Below are positions 43,102 through 50,640 of a stretch of 64,000 nucleotides of DNA, in pieces. The position numbers and the translations under genes were made by a program. The DNA is taken from positions 16,065 to 80,064 of the forward strand of contig RHKK01000004.1 of the NCBI GenBank assembly GCA_008363075.1, in the 5' to 3' direction. Every line of letters begins with the position of its first letter. The first letter of the stretch is position 1. The notes beneath the pieces are model-generated. The model saw only the letters and a list, made by a program, of their open reading frames with translations. It had not been told where the DNA came from and made no database searches. The stretch is from Candidatus Uhrbacteria bacterium (lineage in GTDB: Bacteria > Patescibacteriota > Patescibacteriia > 2-12-FULL-60-25).

Positions 43102-43117
43102 CCACAAGATGTAGTGG
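43102..43117 (-). promoter_or_regulatory. NrdR-like box 2
   Basis: On the minus strand CCACTACATCTTGTGG, 14 of 16 positions shared with box 1. Centres are 32 bases apart, three helical turns. It sits just upstream of TAGAAT, so the repressor would cover the promoter. Confidence 0.8.
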
Positions 43118-43177
43118 ACGACACAACTCGTCGAAACCCTTGGAAAAACGGTTCGTTCGGCTTGGAATGTGGATAAC

Positions 43178-43759
43178 CTAGAATCCCAGGCTTAAGTTGA
43201 TCGCCGGACGCTGCGCGGGTTCCGGCAGCTCGAGCGGAATCGGGATTTCCTGCCGTTGCCCTTGTCTGTTATTGAACGCGACGGTGCCGTGATGAAGCGC
43301 GTGTTCGTACACGTCACGCGTCACCTTCACGTCTTGAAGGCAGTAGTCGCGCAGCTTGTCGAGCTCGCCGTTGCGCCAATACTCGACGGCCATCAGACCG
43401 TGACCCGACTTCCCCACCCCGAGCGTCGCTTGGGCGACGTCATCGAGTTTGATACGAAAGCCGAGACGCCGTTCGATCTCCACAAGAAGGTCGACGGTCG
43501 GTAATCGCATGATGTCCCCCGTGTAGTAGCTTTGCAAGCACGGGTAATCGAACCCGACGAGGTTGTACCCGATGACCCGATCCGCGCGCTCGAGCTTCGG
43601 CCACAGTTTCGGCAGATCCTGTTCGAAGAAGCCTTCGAAGGTATCGGTTTCGTAAAAATAGCATCCGACAAAAGAAACCTTGAGTAACGAAGGGTTATAT
43701 GCGCCGACGTCTTGGAACGTATTTTGCGTCTCGATATCGAGCACGACTTCGCGTCTCAT
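43178..43759 (-). CDS. DEDD-family 3'-5' exonuclease (RNase H-like fold)
   Basis: About 193 residues. The exonuclease motifs are visible: Exo I DIET (Asp 8, Glu 10 of MRREVVLDIET), Exo II VIGYNLVGFDYPCL with the Asn and Asp, and Exo III YCLQDVKVTRDVY with the DEDDy-type Tyr-x3-Asp arrangement. The family includes YprB-like and DnaQ-like nucleases, so the substrate cannot be specified. The ATG at 43759 begins at the first strand. Confidence 0.85.
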   Translation of the reverse strand: MRREVVLDIETQNTFQDVGAYNPSLLKVSFVGCYFYETDTFEGFFEQDLPKLWPKLERADRVIGYNLVGFDYPCLQSYYTGDIMRLPTVDLLVEIERRLGFRIKLDDVAQATLGVGKSGHGLMAVEYWRNGELDKLRDYCLQDVKVTRDVYEHALHHGTVAFNNRQGQRQEIPIPLELPEPAQRPAINLSLGF

Positions 43760-43861
43760 AGAACGCGTGAAACGATAACACACGAAAGCGCGATGGGGAA
43801 CGCGTCACGTTTTCCCTTGATTTTTGTAGCATATTCTGCTTCCCTGTGCGCGGAGGTTCGG

Positions 43862-44677
43862 ATGGATTCGAAGAAGAGAACCCTCATCGTTCGATTGTTT
43901 TCGTTCTTTCCCACGGACGGGCACGCCTTGTGCTTCGAGGATCTGCTGCGGGTGGCCAGGCTCGAGGTAACGCCGGAGACGATTCGGACGCTCGATGCCG
44001 GCGCTCGCCGGCGCGCCCTATCGCATGTTCACGCATGGCTCCGCGCGATGGCGTCGGACTGGGACGGCCCCTTGGTCCTGTTCGCCTGGTTCCACCAGAC
44101 GCTGGCCGGGACACTGTCCTCGCTCGGTACGCTCGACCACTTCGTGCCGGACCTGCGGCGCGCCCGGAAGGTTGTGGTCGTGCCGGACGACCTGTGGCCG
44201 TCGCTCGTCGGCTCCGGCAGTGATTCGGAGGACGGCTGGTTCCGGGTGCCGTACGCGAGTCTGGACGGCTGCGAGTCCGAAAGCCGTTCCGCGTTCGTCT
44301 TGCGCCTCGATGCGCATCAAGCCTCGTTCCGGACGGCCGTCGAGCTCGGCCTGTTCCTCGGGACGAGGACGAGCCGGCGCTCGGCCGCGGACCTACCCGT
44401 CATCGGTGCGGACGAGGACGAGCCCACGGCGACGGGGCCGCCCACGCCGCCGCTCGGCGTCTCGTCGTCACCGACGCGCGAGGACGAGACGCTCGAGATC
44501 GCCGTCGGGAAGCATCCGCTTCCGGTACGCGTCCGTCACCCGTCCAACGGGGCGGTCGAGGTCCGCCGTCTCGGCTCGGGTCGTCCCGACCCGCGCTGCG
44601 AGGACGAGGACCTGCGCGACACGATCGAACCGCCTCCTCCGTCCCCTCGCGACGATCCTACCAAGCCCAAGCTCTGA
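43862..44677 (+). CDS. Hypothetical protein, 271 residues, strong Shine-Dalgarno
   Basis: The ATG at 43862 has GGAGG at 43852-43856. The N-terminal 190 residues look globular (KRTLIVRLFSFFPTDGHALC, WDGPLVLFAWFHQTLAG, RKVVVVPDDLWPSLVG). A Pro/Thr/Asp-rich linker, a short basic segment (KHPLPVRVRHPSNGAVEVRR) and an acidic/proline tail (DTIEPPPPSPRDD) follow. No membrane helix and no family recognised. It is closed by its own terminator. The frame is open to 43712 but the Shine-Dalgarno decides the start. Confidence 0.68.
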   Translation: MDSKKRTLIVRLFSFFPTDGHALCFEDLLRVARLEVTPETIRTLDAGARRRALSHVHAWLRAMASDWDGPLVLFAWFHQTLAGTLSSLGTLDHFVPDLRRARKVVVVPDDLWPSLVGSGSDSEDGWFRVPYASLDGCESESRSAFVLRLDAHQASFRTAVELGLFLGTRTSRRSAADLPVIGADEDEPTATGPPTPPLGVSSSPTREDETLEIAVGKHPLPVRVRHPSNGAVEVRRLGSGRPDPRCEDEDLRDTIEPPPPSPRDDPTKPKL

Positions 44678-44690
44678 CGCTTGGGCTCTT
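44664..44690 (+). terminator. Terminator of the 43862 gene
   Basis: AGCCCAAGC (44664-44672), loop TCTGAC, GCTTGGGCT (44679-44687), then CTTT. Confidence 0.75.
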
Positions 44691-44697
44691 TGATCAC

Positions 44698-44719
44698 AAA
44701 AAAAGATCCCTTGGGGATC
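44698..44719 (-). terminator. Terminator of the 44718 gene (minus strand)
   Basis: Read on the minus strand: GATCCC, loop, GGGATC (44705-44719) followed by seven T (44698-44704). It overlaps the stop codon of the minus-strand gene. Confidence 0.8.
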
Positions 44720-45365
44720 AGAGCTGAAGATGCGGTCGGGGTACGTCGTATGCGGAGACGAGACGGACCCAAACGATCTGAACCCACTCGAACCGATCCG
44801 TCTGCACGATGGCATAGGTCGGTTCGAGCGTAAGAACGCCGTCGTAGCAGCGCCCACGGTCCGTCGCCGAGAACAGGACGATCACGTACGAGCGCGGGAT
44901 CGCCACAGGGATCTCTCCGCCGGACGTGCGCACGGGGACCGGTGCCATGGTTGGCGGCGGTTCGACACGGTGCCGCCACCCGGCTTCCGTCGCATGCGAC
45001 GGAATGAAGCATACGCTGCCGAGGACGATCCAGTTGGCCGCGACGACGCAGCCGGCCGCCGCCACCGCCTTGGCCCAAGGCCATTGCGTGATCTCCACCC
45101 GGCTTCGAGCGTGCGTCTTGTCCTCCGCTTCGCGAAGCCGGGCGTGAAGCCTCCGGACCTCCTCCTCGAGCGCACGGATCCGCGCATCCTTGGAGTCGCG
45201 GTAGGGCGTGTCGAGCGCGTGTTGCGTCGGCAGGGTCGCTCCCGAGAAGTTCATCCGTCTCAGGAGACGTGCGAGAAGGGACACCATGCGTAGGGCGTAT
45301 GGCCCGGTGCGCGGGGCCAAGAGCGCCCCCAGACCGAGAGCGATACACATGATCGGAAAGATCAT
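44718..45365 (-). CDS. Membrane protein with coiled coil, unknown function
   Basis: 215 residues from the ATG at 45365, with a GGAGGT Shine-Dalgarno at 45371-45376 (minus strand). Helix IFPIMCIALGLGALLA, then a coiled coil (DARIRALEEEVRRLHARLRE), a second helix WAKAVAAAGCVVAANWIVLGSV, and a C-terminal soluble part with SYVIVLFSATDRGRCYDGVL. No family is recognised. It is divergent from the protease gene. Confidence 0.68.
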   Translation of the reverse strand: MIFPIMCIALGLGALLAPRTGPYALRMVSLLARLLRRMNFSGATLPTQHALDTPYRDSKDARIRALEEEVRRLHARLREAEDKTHARSRVEITQWPWAKAVAAAGCVVAANWIVLGSVCFIPSHATEAGWRHRVEPPPTMAPVPVRTSGGEIPVAIPRSYVIVLFSATDRGRCYDGVLTLEPTYAIVQTDRFEWVQIVWVRLVSAYDVPRPHLQL

Positions 45366-45387
45366 CGCTCACCTCCTTCGTCTTTCG

Positions 45388-45430
45388 ATGGGAAAAATGC
45401 GACGAGGTCCATCCGGACCTCTTTTCCCAT
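45388..45430. other. Nested hairpin upstream of the 44718 gene
   Basis: ATGGGAAAA (45388-45396) pairs with TTTTCCCAT (45422-45430) around an inner stem GAGGTCC/GGACCTC (45404-45410 with 45415-45421). Located 22 bases upstream of the minus-strand start; a terminator-like leader or attenuator is possible. Confidence 0.5.
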
Positions 45431-45501
45431 TTCGCCTTGTTTACGCCTCTCCGTCAAGAACCGTTTTTCCGCTTAACATCCGCCCCGGATTGTCGCATAC
45501 T

Positions 45502-46656
45502 ATGCGCATGCACGCGTTCATTCGCCGGCTCTTCCCTTTCCTGCTGTTGACGGGCGCATGGGCGGTCCCCGTCCGCGCGCAATCGATCGACCCGCTGGCG
45601 GACGCGAAGCAGGCGGTCGTCTGGGTCGCCTGCGGCACGAGTCAGGGCTCCGGCACCGTGATCAACGGTCACGAAGGCTATGTACTGACCAATGGCCACG
45701 TGGCCATGGATATCCATACCGGTACCATCAAGCCCTCCTGCGAAGTCGCCTTTGCGGACATATCCGGCCGGCCGCAAATCTATTATCGCGCCTCGGTGAT
45801 CCGCGCCGTCTTTAACGAAAAATTGAATCAGGACTTTGCGATGCTGCAGATCGGCGCTCCGATCGGTCAAACCGCGCTATCGAGGCCGTATCCGTCCGCC
45901 GTGACGTACGAGTTTCCGTTCAAGGGCGACCGCGTGCACGTGTACGGCTACTCCGGGATGCGCGACCGCCTCCTCACACATTCCGGGACGATTCTGGACT
46001 TCGTGGCGGGATTCATCCAAACCGACGCGGAGGTGAATCCGGGCGACTCCGGCGGCGCGGGATTCGACGATCTCGGCCGGCTGATCGGCATCCCGACGCG
46101 CATCGTTACGCTGACCGACTCGCAAGGGAACGAAACCGTATATTACGAACTCGTGGACATCCGCGCCGTCATGACCTGGCTCGATACGTTCGGATTCAAC
46201 GAGCACGACACGTACTTCACGCACGCCGATCCGGACCGCTATCACCGGAGCGCGGTTTTCATCACTCAAGACAACCTCGGATGTTCGTCGCTCGGTCGAA
46301 CGCATGCCGTGTCATCCGTGTATTGCATCATGGTCGATGGCACGCGTCTCGCCTTCCCCAATGACCTGACGTTTTTCTCATGGTTTCCGGATTTCTCGGA
46401 CATTCGGTTGTATGACGCGGATGCGCTTGCCGGGTATCGGTTGACGAGAAATGCCACGTTCAAGCCAGGAACGCTCGTAAAATTGCGCACGGCGCCGCAG
46501 GTATATGTCGTGGTGGACGTGTTCGGCACATTGCGCTGGGTTCCGTCCGAGTTGCGCGCGACGGAGTTGTGGGGTCCCGCGTGGGCGGGTCTTGTCCGCG
46601 ACGTACCCGATGAGTTCTGGATCAACTACACGATCGGCCAGCCGTTGGAGGGATGA
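45502..46656 (+). CDS. Secreted trypsin-like serine protease with CPR-type C-terminal surface domain
   Basis: 384 residues. A signal peptide (RLFPFLLLTGAWAVPVRA) is cleaved after ARA. The S1 protease domain has the catalytic triad His in LTNGHVAM (near 65), Asp in NQDFAML (near 111) and Ser in NPGDSGGAGF (near 182). The last 130 residues form a separate domain with RLAFPNDLTFFSWFPDFSDI, GTLVKLRTAPQVYVVVDVFG, LRWVPSELRATELWG and DVPDEFWINYTIGQPL. I associate this pattern with secreted CPR proteins, where it often occurs at C-termini. The substrate is unknown. Confidence 0.88.
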   Translation: MRMHAFIRRLFPFLLLTGAWAVPVRAQSIDPLADAKQAVVWVACGTSQGSGTVINGHEGYVLTNGHVAMDIHTGTIKPSCEVAFADISGRPQIYYRASVIRAVFNEKLNQDFAMLQIGAPIGQTALSRPYPSAVTYEFPFKGDRVHVYGYSGMRDRLLTHSGTILDFVAGFIQTDAEVNPGDSGGAGFDDLGRLIGIPTRIVTLTDSQGNETVYYELVDIRAVMTWLDTFGFNEHDTYFTHADPDRYHRSAVFITQDNLGCSSLGRTHAVSSVYCIMVDGTRLAFPNDLTFFSWFPDFSDIRLYDADALAGYRLTRNATFKPGTLVKLRTAPQVYVVVDVFGTLRWVPSELRATELWGPAWAGLVRDVPDEFWINYTIGQPLEG

Positions 46657-46659
46657 AAT

Positions 46660-47300
46660 TTGGATAATAAGAACGGGCGGCCCTTGGCGCTTGAGCTAGG
46701 CTCAATCGCTAGGTACCGCCTCAGAAGGTGGGAATGTGTGGAGCGTACTCTCGTGCCGGAGCCGGAGCTCGGGCGTTTCGCGAACGGTCGTCGGGGGAGA
46801 CGAGCCGCATCGAGTGAGAGAGGCGGGTGTGCCGTGGCTAGCCCGTCACGCTAGGACGAACCTCGTCGCGTCCGTCGTTGGACGCGATTCCTTTCGTCTT
46901 TCTCCCCGTCAGGCTCACGCCTGTCAGAGCTTCGCGTTACGCTCCCGCATCCTGGGATGATGGCATGACTCGCGCCGAAGCGCGTCTTCCGCTGCCGTGC
47001 GGCAGTCCTCATCGCGCCGAAGCGCGTGCAGGCCTGCGGCCGGATCAGCCTCGAGGTTCCCCTCGTGACTGCGCGCCGTCCGAGGTGACCCTCGACGACC
47101 GGAAGAAGCGATGCCGCTTCGATCCACGAATGCGTTGACTCTCGCCTTGCGACTCACGGATTGCTCCGCAGCCTCACGCCCGGAGGCGATCGGCCAAGTC
47201 GTTCGGTTCGAGCCCCACACGTTCCCGGATCCGTGCCCGATTTGATGTCGGACAGGGATCAGGGAACATGTGGTCGTTCTCAAAGTGCATGAGGCACATT
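46660..47300 (-). ncRNA. Hairpin-rich gene-free region, candidate structured RNA
   Basis: The 688-base gap between the protease and transpeptidase genes has no convincing large coding frame but at least eight successive stems. On the minus strand these include two CGCGC-TTCG-GCGCG hairpins (46970-46984 and 47012-47026), CGAGG-GGAA-CCTCG (47051-47064), CAGGC-GTGA-GCCTG (46910-46923), a 7-bp CGCGTCC stem (46867-46886) and GAAGCG/CGCTTC (47105-47120). A symmetric three-part stem GGCGG/GGCG/TTGAGC closes it at 46676-46720. Tetraloops of UUCG and GNRA type appear only in minus-strand reading. A decayed gene is the main alternative. Confidence 0.35.
47174..47299 (-). CDS. Possible 41-residue peptide with strong Shine-Dalgarno
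   Basis: ATG at 47299 preceded by AGGAGG with four-base spacing (minus strand, about 47304-47309). It encodes MCLMHFENDHMFPDPCP and ends RERVGLEPNDLADRLRA before TGA. A shift of frame at the stop would continue for 70 more residues (REAAEQSVSRKARVN), so this could be the start of a frameshifted pseudogene. TTGACG lies about 16 bases before TAATGT, which would alternatively make this a promoter for an untranslated RNA. Low certainty. Confidence 0.3.
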   Translation of the reverse strand: MCLMHFENDHMFPDPCPTSNRARIRERVGLEPNDLADRLRA

Positions 47301-47344
47301 ACTCCTCCTATAAAAGCCGTCAAGTTCGGCCTGTGGATAACTCC

Positions 47345-48832
47345 TTACCGATTCGTCAATGTGACTTCGTATGCCGGTTCATCTTGCGGCGGATGCTGAT
47401 AAAACGTCCGAACGGGAGTGCCGACCTCGGCCCAGCCGTAGATCCATTCGGCGTCCGTATTACGAAGATTGATGCATCCGTGCGACATGCGATGGCCGAA
47501 GTTGCTATGCCAATACGCGCCGTGGATGTAATACGGCCCGAAAATCTGAAGGTTCCATTTCACGTTGGGCAAATCGTAGTTGTCCGGATGGCCCGGACCA
47601 TACACCCACCGATATCGTTTGACGTCGACTTTATTACGAACCCATGTGTTGAGGACGGGCGTGGGATATTTTGTCGTGCCGGTGGAAGTCAGGAATGTCC
47701 GAGCGATCCTCCCCCGTTCATACGCATACACGCGTTGTTCCGTGAGGTTTACATGGATCGCCTTCTCCTGCGTCAGCGGCCCCGAGACGAGCGGAACGAG
47801 CGCGACGGTGGCGAGCCGCGAAGATCCGTGTGTCGCACGGATTTGCGTTGCGGACAAGCCGCCGCGATAATGCGGATCCTGGACGAGATACTTGCCGAAC
47901 AGGTCGCCGTTTCTCGAGAATACCCGCAGTTCGGCATTCGTTCCCCCGTTTCCGTGGGCGGCGATTTCATCGAACCCGTCGCCGTCGCGGTCAAAAGCGG
48001 CGATCGCCACGCCGCTTCTCCAGGCGCGGTCAAACGCGAGAAACTCGAAATAGGCCGCATACATGCCGCCGGCCGTTTGACGGAACAGCTTGACGACCGG
48101 TTCCGACCACGACTCGACGCCGACGGCGATCATGGAGCCTTCCGGTGTGCGCAAGATTGCGGGAACGATGCCGTCGCGCATGCCTTCGTCAAACGCGAAG
48201 AAGTCGAGGTTCAGGTTCCGGAACGCGCCGTCGAACACGCGGACATGCGGTCCGCCGCCCGGTCCCGGCGCCGTCACGATCTCGGCTTTGCCGTCGCCGT
48301 CGAGATCGCCGACCGCGACCCGGATGCCGACGTGAAGCGACTCCGCGTAGGCGAGAAATCCGTTCGGTTTCGTGTACGAACCGTCCCAGGCAAAACGCCG
48401 AACGAGCGGCTCCATGCCCGGTCCCGGCGCCGTCACGATCTCGGCTTTGCCGTCGCCGTCGAGATCGCCCACGGCCACGCGGACGCCGCCCTTGAACGTG
48501 CGTGCGTACGGATAAAAGATTTTCAAGAGTTTGCCGTCCGTTGAATAGACCCGGACTTCAGCGGGCGCGCCCGTGCCCGCACCGATCACGATTTCGGGCG
48601 CTCCGTCTCCCGTGACGTCGCCGGAGGCAAGGAATCCTCCGCGGACATGCGCCGCGGGAAAGGTCGCAAATCGCTGGCGATCCGTGAAGTCCGCACTCCA
48701 AAGCGTCACCTCCGCGCTTCGGCGGTGCTCGGGCCGGACCGGCACGTCTTGCGGGTGGTACGCAAGCGCGCCTTGTCCGTACAAGAGTCCCGTTATGGTC
48801 CCCGCCGCCGCGACCGCGTATCGAATCCGCAT
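47345..48832 (-). CDS. L,D-transpeptidase (YkuD) with FG-GAP/VCBS-type repeats
   Basis: 495 residues, exported (signal YAVAAAGTITGLLYGQGALA). Residues about 30-330 contain FG-GAP-like repeats with Ca-binding DGDG loops (DVTGDGAPEIVIG, twice VAVGDLDGDGKAEIV, FDRDGDGFDEIA), predicting a beta-propeller. The C-terminal YkuD domain has HGAYWHSNFGHRMSHGCINL near residues 435-455 with the catalytic Cys, and forms L,D cross-links in peptidoglycan. A 53-base exact duplication lies within the repeats. The start is ATG 48832, exactly six bases after TATACT; an upstream in-frame ATG at 48850 overlaps that -10. Confidence 0.93.
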   Translation of the reverse strand: MRIRYAVAAAGTITGLLYGQGALAYHPQDVPVRPEHRRSAEVTLWSADFTDRQRFATFPAAHVRGGFLASGDVTGDGAPEIVIGAGTGAPAEVRVYSTDGKLLKIFYPYARTFKGGVRVAVGDLDGDGKAEIVTAPGPGMEPLVRRFAWDGSYTKPNGFLAYAESLHVGIRVAVGDLDGDGKAEIVTAPGPGGGPHVRVFDGAFRNLNLDFFAFDEGMRDGIVPAILRTPEGSMIAVGVESWSEPVVKLFRQTAGGMYAAYFEFLAFDRAWRSGVAIAAFDRDGDGFDEIAAHGNGGTNAELRVFSRNGDLFGKYLVQDPHYRGGLSATQIRATHGSSRLATVALVPLVSGPLTQEKAIHVNLTEQRVYAYERGRIARTFLTSTGTTKYPTPVLNTWVRNKVDVKRYRWVYGPGHPDNYDLPNVKWNLQIFGPYYIHGAYWHSNFGHRMSHGCINLRNTDAEWIYGWAEVGTPVRTFYQHPPQDEPAYEVTLTNR

Positions 48833-48838
48833 ATAAGC

Positions 48839-48844
48839 AGTATA
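48839..48844 (-). promoter_or_regulatory. -10 element six bases from the start codon (leaderless)
   Basis: Minus strand TATACT, then GCTTAT, then ATG. Transcription would begin at or next to the start codon. Confidence 0.55.
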
Positions 48845-48884
48845 GATCATGAAAAGTATAACCGATCAGTCCCGAAGTTGAAAC

Positions 48885-48906
48885 AAAAAACCGATCTATC
48901 GATCGG
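48885..48906 (-). terminator. Terminator of the SDR gene
   Basis: Minus strand: CCGATC, loop GATA, GATCGG (48891-48906) followed by six T (48885-48890), just after the SDR stop codon. Confidence 0.85.
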
Positions 48907-48909
48907 TGC

Positions 48910-49680
48910 TCAGAGACTGCCGCGCGGGATGGTGCGCTCGTAGTACGACTCGGTCTGCTTCTCGACGTCGGTCACGATCGCTGCCGCGACCTTCTTCGGA
49001 TCGAGGAAGCTCGACGTGTCGACGTTCGGGGCGTTCATCCAGAACGGCGTCTGCATGCCACCCGGACAGAAGAGCGATACCCTGAAATGCGGATCCGCGT
49101 TCCCCTTCCCGACGGCGCGCGTGAACGACACCTGCGCCGCCTTGGTCGCCGCGTACACGGCCTCGTCCTCGCGCGGCGAGTCGGAAAGGCCGGTGGTGGA
49201 GGCGACCGTCACGAGATGGAACGTCCCGCCCGTCGTTCGCGGCTCGCCACCCAGGTTGCGAACGAGCATGAGCGGGTTGCGCAGGTTGACGTCGATCATC
49301 TCGTGGATATCACGCCAGCCTTGCGCTTCGAGCTTCGCACGCTTCAGAACCCCGGCGCACCAGTAGAGCGTCGGGAAAACCATCCTGAAGCGCATGCTCA
49401 AGTGGTTCAGGGTTTCGAAGGCCTGGTACACGCTCGCCTCTTTCGACAGATCCGTCGGGATTCCGAAGCGACGCGGCGGCGGACCGACGCGTCCGGGCAA
49501 GCCCCGGAAGTTGTCCGCATCGAGCTCCTTCACAGGCCAGGCATCGCTTTTGAACGTGTCTTGCGCCGTCCTGCCGAGGACGACGATGGCCCTCCCCGTT
49601 CGCTCGTACTCCGCCGCGATCGCGGCGCCGAGGCCCGAGGTTCCGCCCAAGATCACGACGTATGGCTTCTCTTCGTTCAT
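48910..49680 (-). CDS. Short-chain dehydrogenase/reductase
   Basis: A 256-residue Rossmann-fold oxidoreductase. The cofactor loop GGTSGLGAA is at residues 12-20, WCAGVL stands in the NNAG position, and the catalytic YAATK (YxxxK) is near 176 after a Ser/Thr-rich strand (VTVASTTGLSDS). Substrate cannot be told. The ATG at 49680 has GGAGG six bases upstream (49687-49691, minus strand), unlike core genes. Confidence 0.88.
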   Translation of the reverse strand: MNEEKPYVVILGGTSGLGAAIAAEYERTGRAIVVLGRTAQDTFKSDAWPVKELDADNFRGLPGRVGPPPRRFGIPTDLSKEASVYQAFETLNHLSMRFRMVFPTLYWCAGVLKRAKLEAQGWRDIHEMIDVNLRNPLMLVRNLGGEPRTTGGTFHLVTVASTTGLSDSPREDEAVYAATKAAQVSFTRAVGKGNADPHFRVSLFCPGGMQTPFWMNAPNVDTSSFLDPKKVAAAIVTDVEKQTESYYERTIPRGSL

Positions 49681-49758
49681 GCTTTTCCTCCTTTCACGGT
49701 GCGTGATGTTCGGCTTATCACATCGGGTGCGTGAGGGTCAATGTCGCAGGGCTACGGA

Positions 49759-49785
49759 TTGACAAAGAGTGATTTATATTATAAG
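49759..49785 (+). promoter_or_regulatory. Strong promoter, copy 1 (TTGACA-N15-TATAAG)
   Basis: CGGATTGACAAA precedes a 15-base spacer and TATAAG. The same layout recurs at 50589-50615 in front of the paralogous gene. Confidence 0.7.
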
Positions 49786-49863
49786 CAGAGGCCACCGCGC
49801 CGTGCGGATCACGGCTTTCTCCTCCACCGAGCTTAGCTCGGCACGGATGACAGGAGACGTTCC

Positions 49864-50367
49864 ATGGAAAAGGCTTACGACCCCATCTGGGAGCAGCGAT
49901 TTCCAGGTAAGGGTCAGGAGTTGATGGATTTCCTCCTTCCGTTCTACGACTGGGAGCCGGAGCTGAAGCCCACGCTCCCCGGACTCGACGAGCGTGCGGA
50001 AACCGCGATCTTCTGGCGTATTCTAGCAGGCGTCCGAGTTAGAAGGAGCGACCTGAAGACACCCGGGGTTGACATCAAGTGTCCGATCGGACATTCGCTC
50101 ATGACTTCATCCAAGGTCTTGCTTGGACCCGTGTGTTGGGGTCCGCGTGGCGATGTGCTCAGAGCCTCAATGAGTGTATCGGTCGAAGTTTTGCTCGAGC
50201 CGGTTTGGCCGTTGCTGATGCCGCTACTCTTCTATCCGTGCTGCTTCATCCTTGATGACAAACCCGAGGAAGCTGCCAAGTTTAAGTCAGTCCTCGATCT
50301 CTGGCTCGCCGGCAACTTTCCCGTCGGGTTCGACGCAGAGGGCAACCTCCTTGTCCTCGTCGCGTAG
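49864..50367 (+). CDS. Unknown protein, paralogue 1
   Basis: 167 residues, with AGGAG eight bases before the ATG. The N-terminal part (FPGKGQELMDFLLPFYDWEP and RAETAIFWRILAGVRV) and C-terminal part (DLWLAGNFPVGFDAEGNLLVLV) align clearly with the protein at 50641. A hydrophobic middle segment (EPVWPLLMPLLFYPCCFIL) could be buried or membrane associated. No known family is recognised. The gene has its own promoter and terminator and is thus a self-contained cassette. Confidence 0.68.
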   Translation: MEKAYDPIWEQRFPGKGQELMDFLLPFYDWEPELKPTLPGLDERAETAIFWRILAGVRVRRSDLKTPGVDIKCPIGHSLMTSSKVLLGPVCWGPRGDVLRASMSVSVEVLLEPVWPLLMPLLFYPCCFILDDKPEEAAKFKSVLDLWLAGNFPVGFDAEGNLLVLVA

Positions 50368-50403
50368 CACGCGACATAGTCGCGGACTGACGCGATGCAA
50401 AAG

Positions 50404-50448
50404 CCCCGTTCCCTCCGCCAACTGGCGGATCTCCGGACGGGGTTCTTT
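50404..50448 (+). terminator. Terminator of paralogue 1
   Basis: CCCCGT (50404-50409) pairs with ACGGGG (50437-50442), with an inner CCGCC/GGCGG stem (50415-50428), followed by TTCTTTATTT. Confidence 0.8.
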
Positions 50449-50460
50449 ATTTACAAACAA

Positions 50461-50485
50461 AATACCCCCTTGCGGGAGTATTTCT
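50461..50485. terminator. Short hairpin with flanking A/T runs
   Basis: ATACCCCC and GGGAGTAT pair around TTGC, then TTTCTTG. Possibly an opposing terminator; no gene on the minus strand reaches it. Confidence 0.4.
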
Positions 50486-50547
50486 TGTGGTTGACTGACA
50501 TGAACTTGGTACATTTATCTTATCACATGTGGATGAATTGAGATGAA

Positions 50548-50576
50548 AAAGTCACCGGGTCTCGGTGGGCTTTTTT
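50548..50576 (+). terminator. Rho-independent terminator of unknown transcript
   Basis: CACCG (50553-50557), loop, CGGTG (50563-50567), then six T (50571-50576). It is 180 bases after paralogue 1, which already has a terminator, so a short untranslated transcript (about 50490-50576) may exist. Confidence 0.6.
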
Positions 50577-50588
50577 AATCCGAACGGA

Positions 50589-50615
50589 TTGACAAAAGGA
50601 TTATTTTGTTATAAG
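50589..50615 (+). promoter_or_regulatory. Strong promoter, copy 2 (TTGACA-N15-TATAAG)
   Basis: Same CGGATTGACAAA, 15-base spacer and TATAAG as the promoter at 49759. Confidence 0.7.
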
Positions 50616-50640
50616 TTTGAATCGCAAGGAGGTCGGATGC

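Noticed and set aside
47001..47299. UGA recoded as glycine (as in Gracilibacteria)
   Set aside because: Many clear genes end at UGA followed by terminators or overlapping starts (nrdA, rmuC, typical GTGA/ATGA overlaps), and conserved proteins do not need internal UGA.
46657..47344. RNase P RNA, tmRNA or SRP RNA
   Set aside because: I looked for GAGGAAAGTCC, the tmRNA tRNA-like ends and the SRP GGAAGGAAGCAGCC landmarks on both strands and found none.
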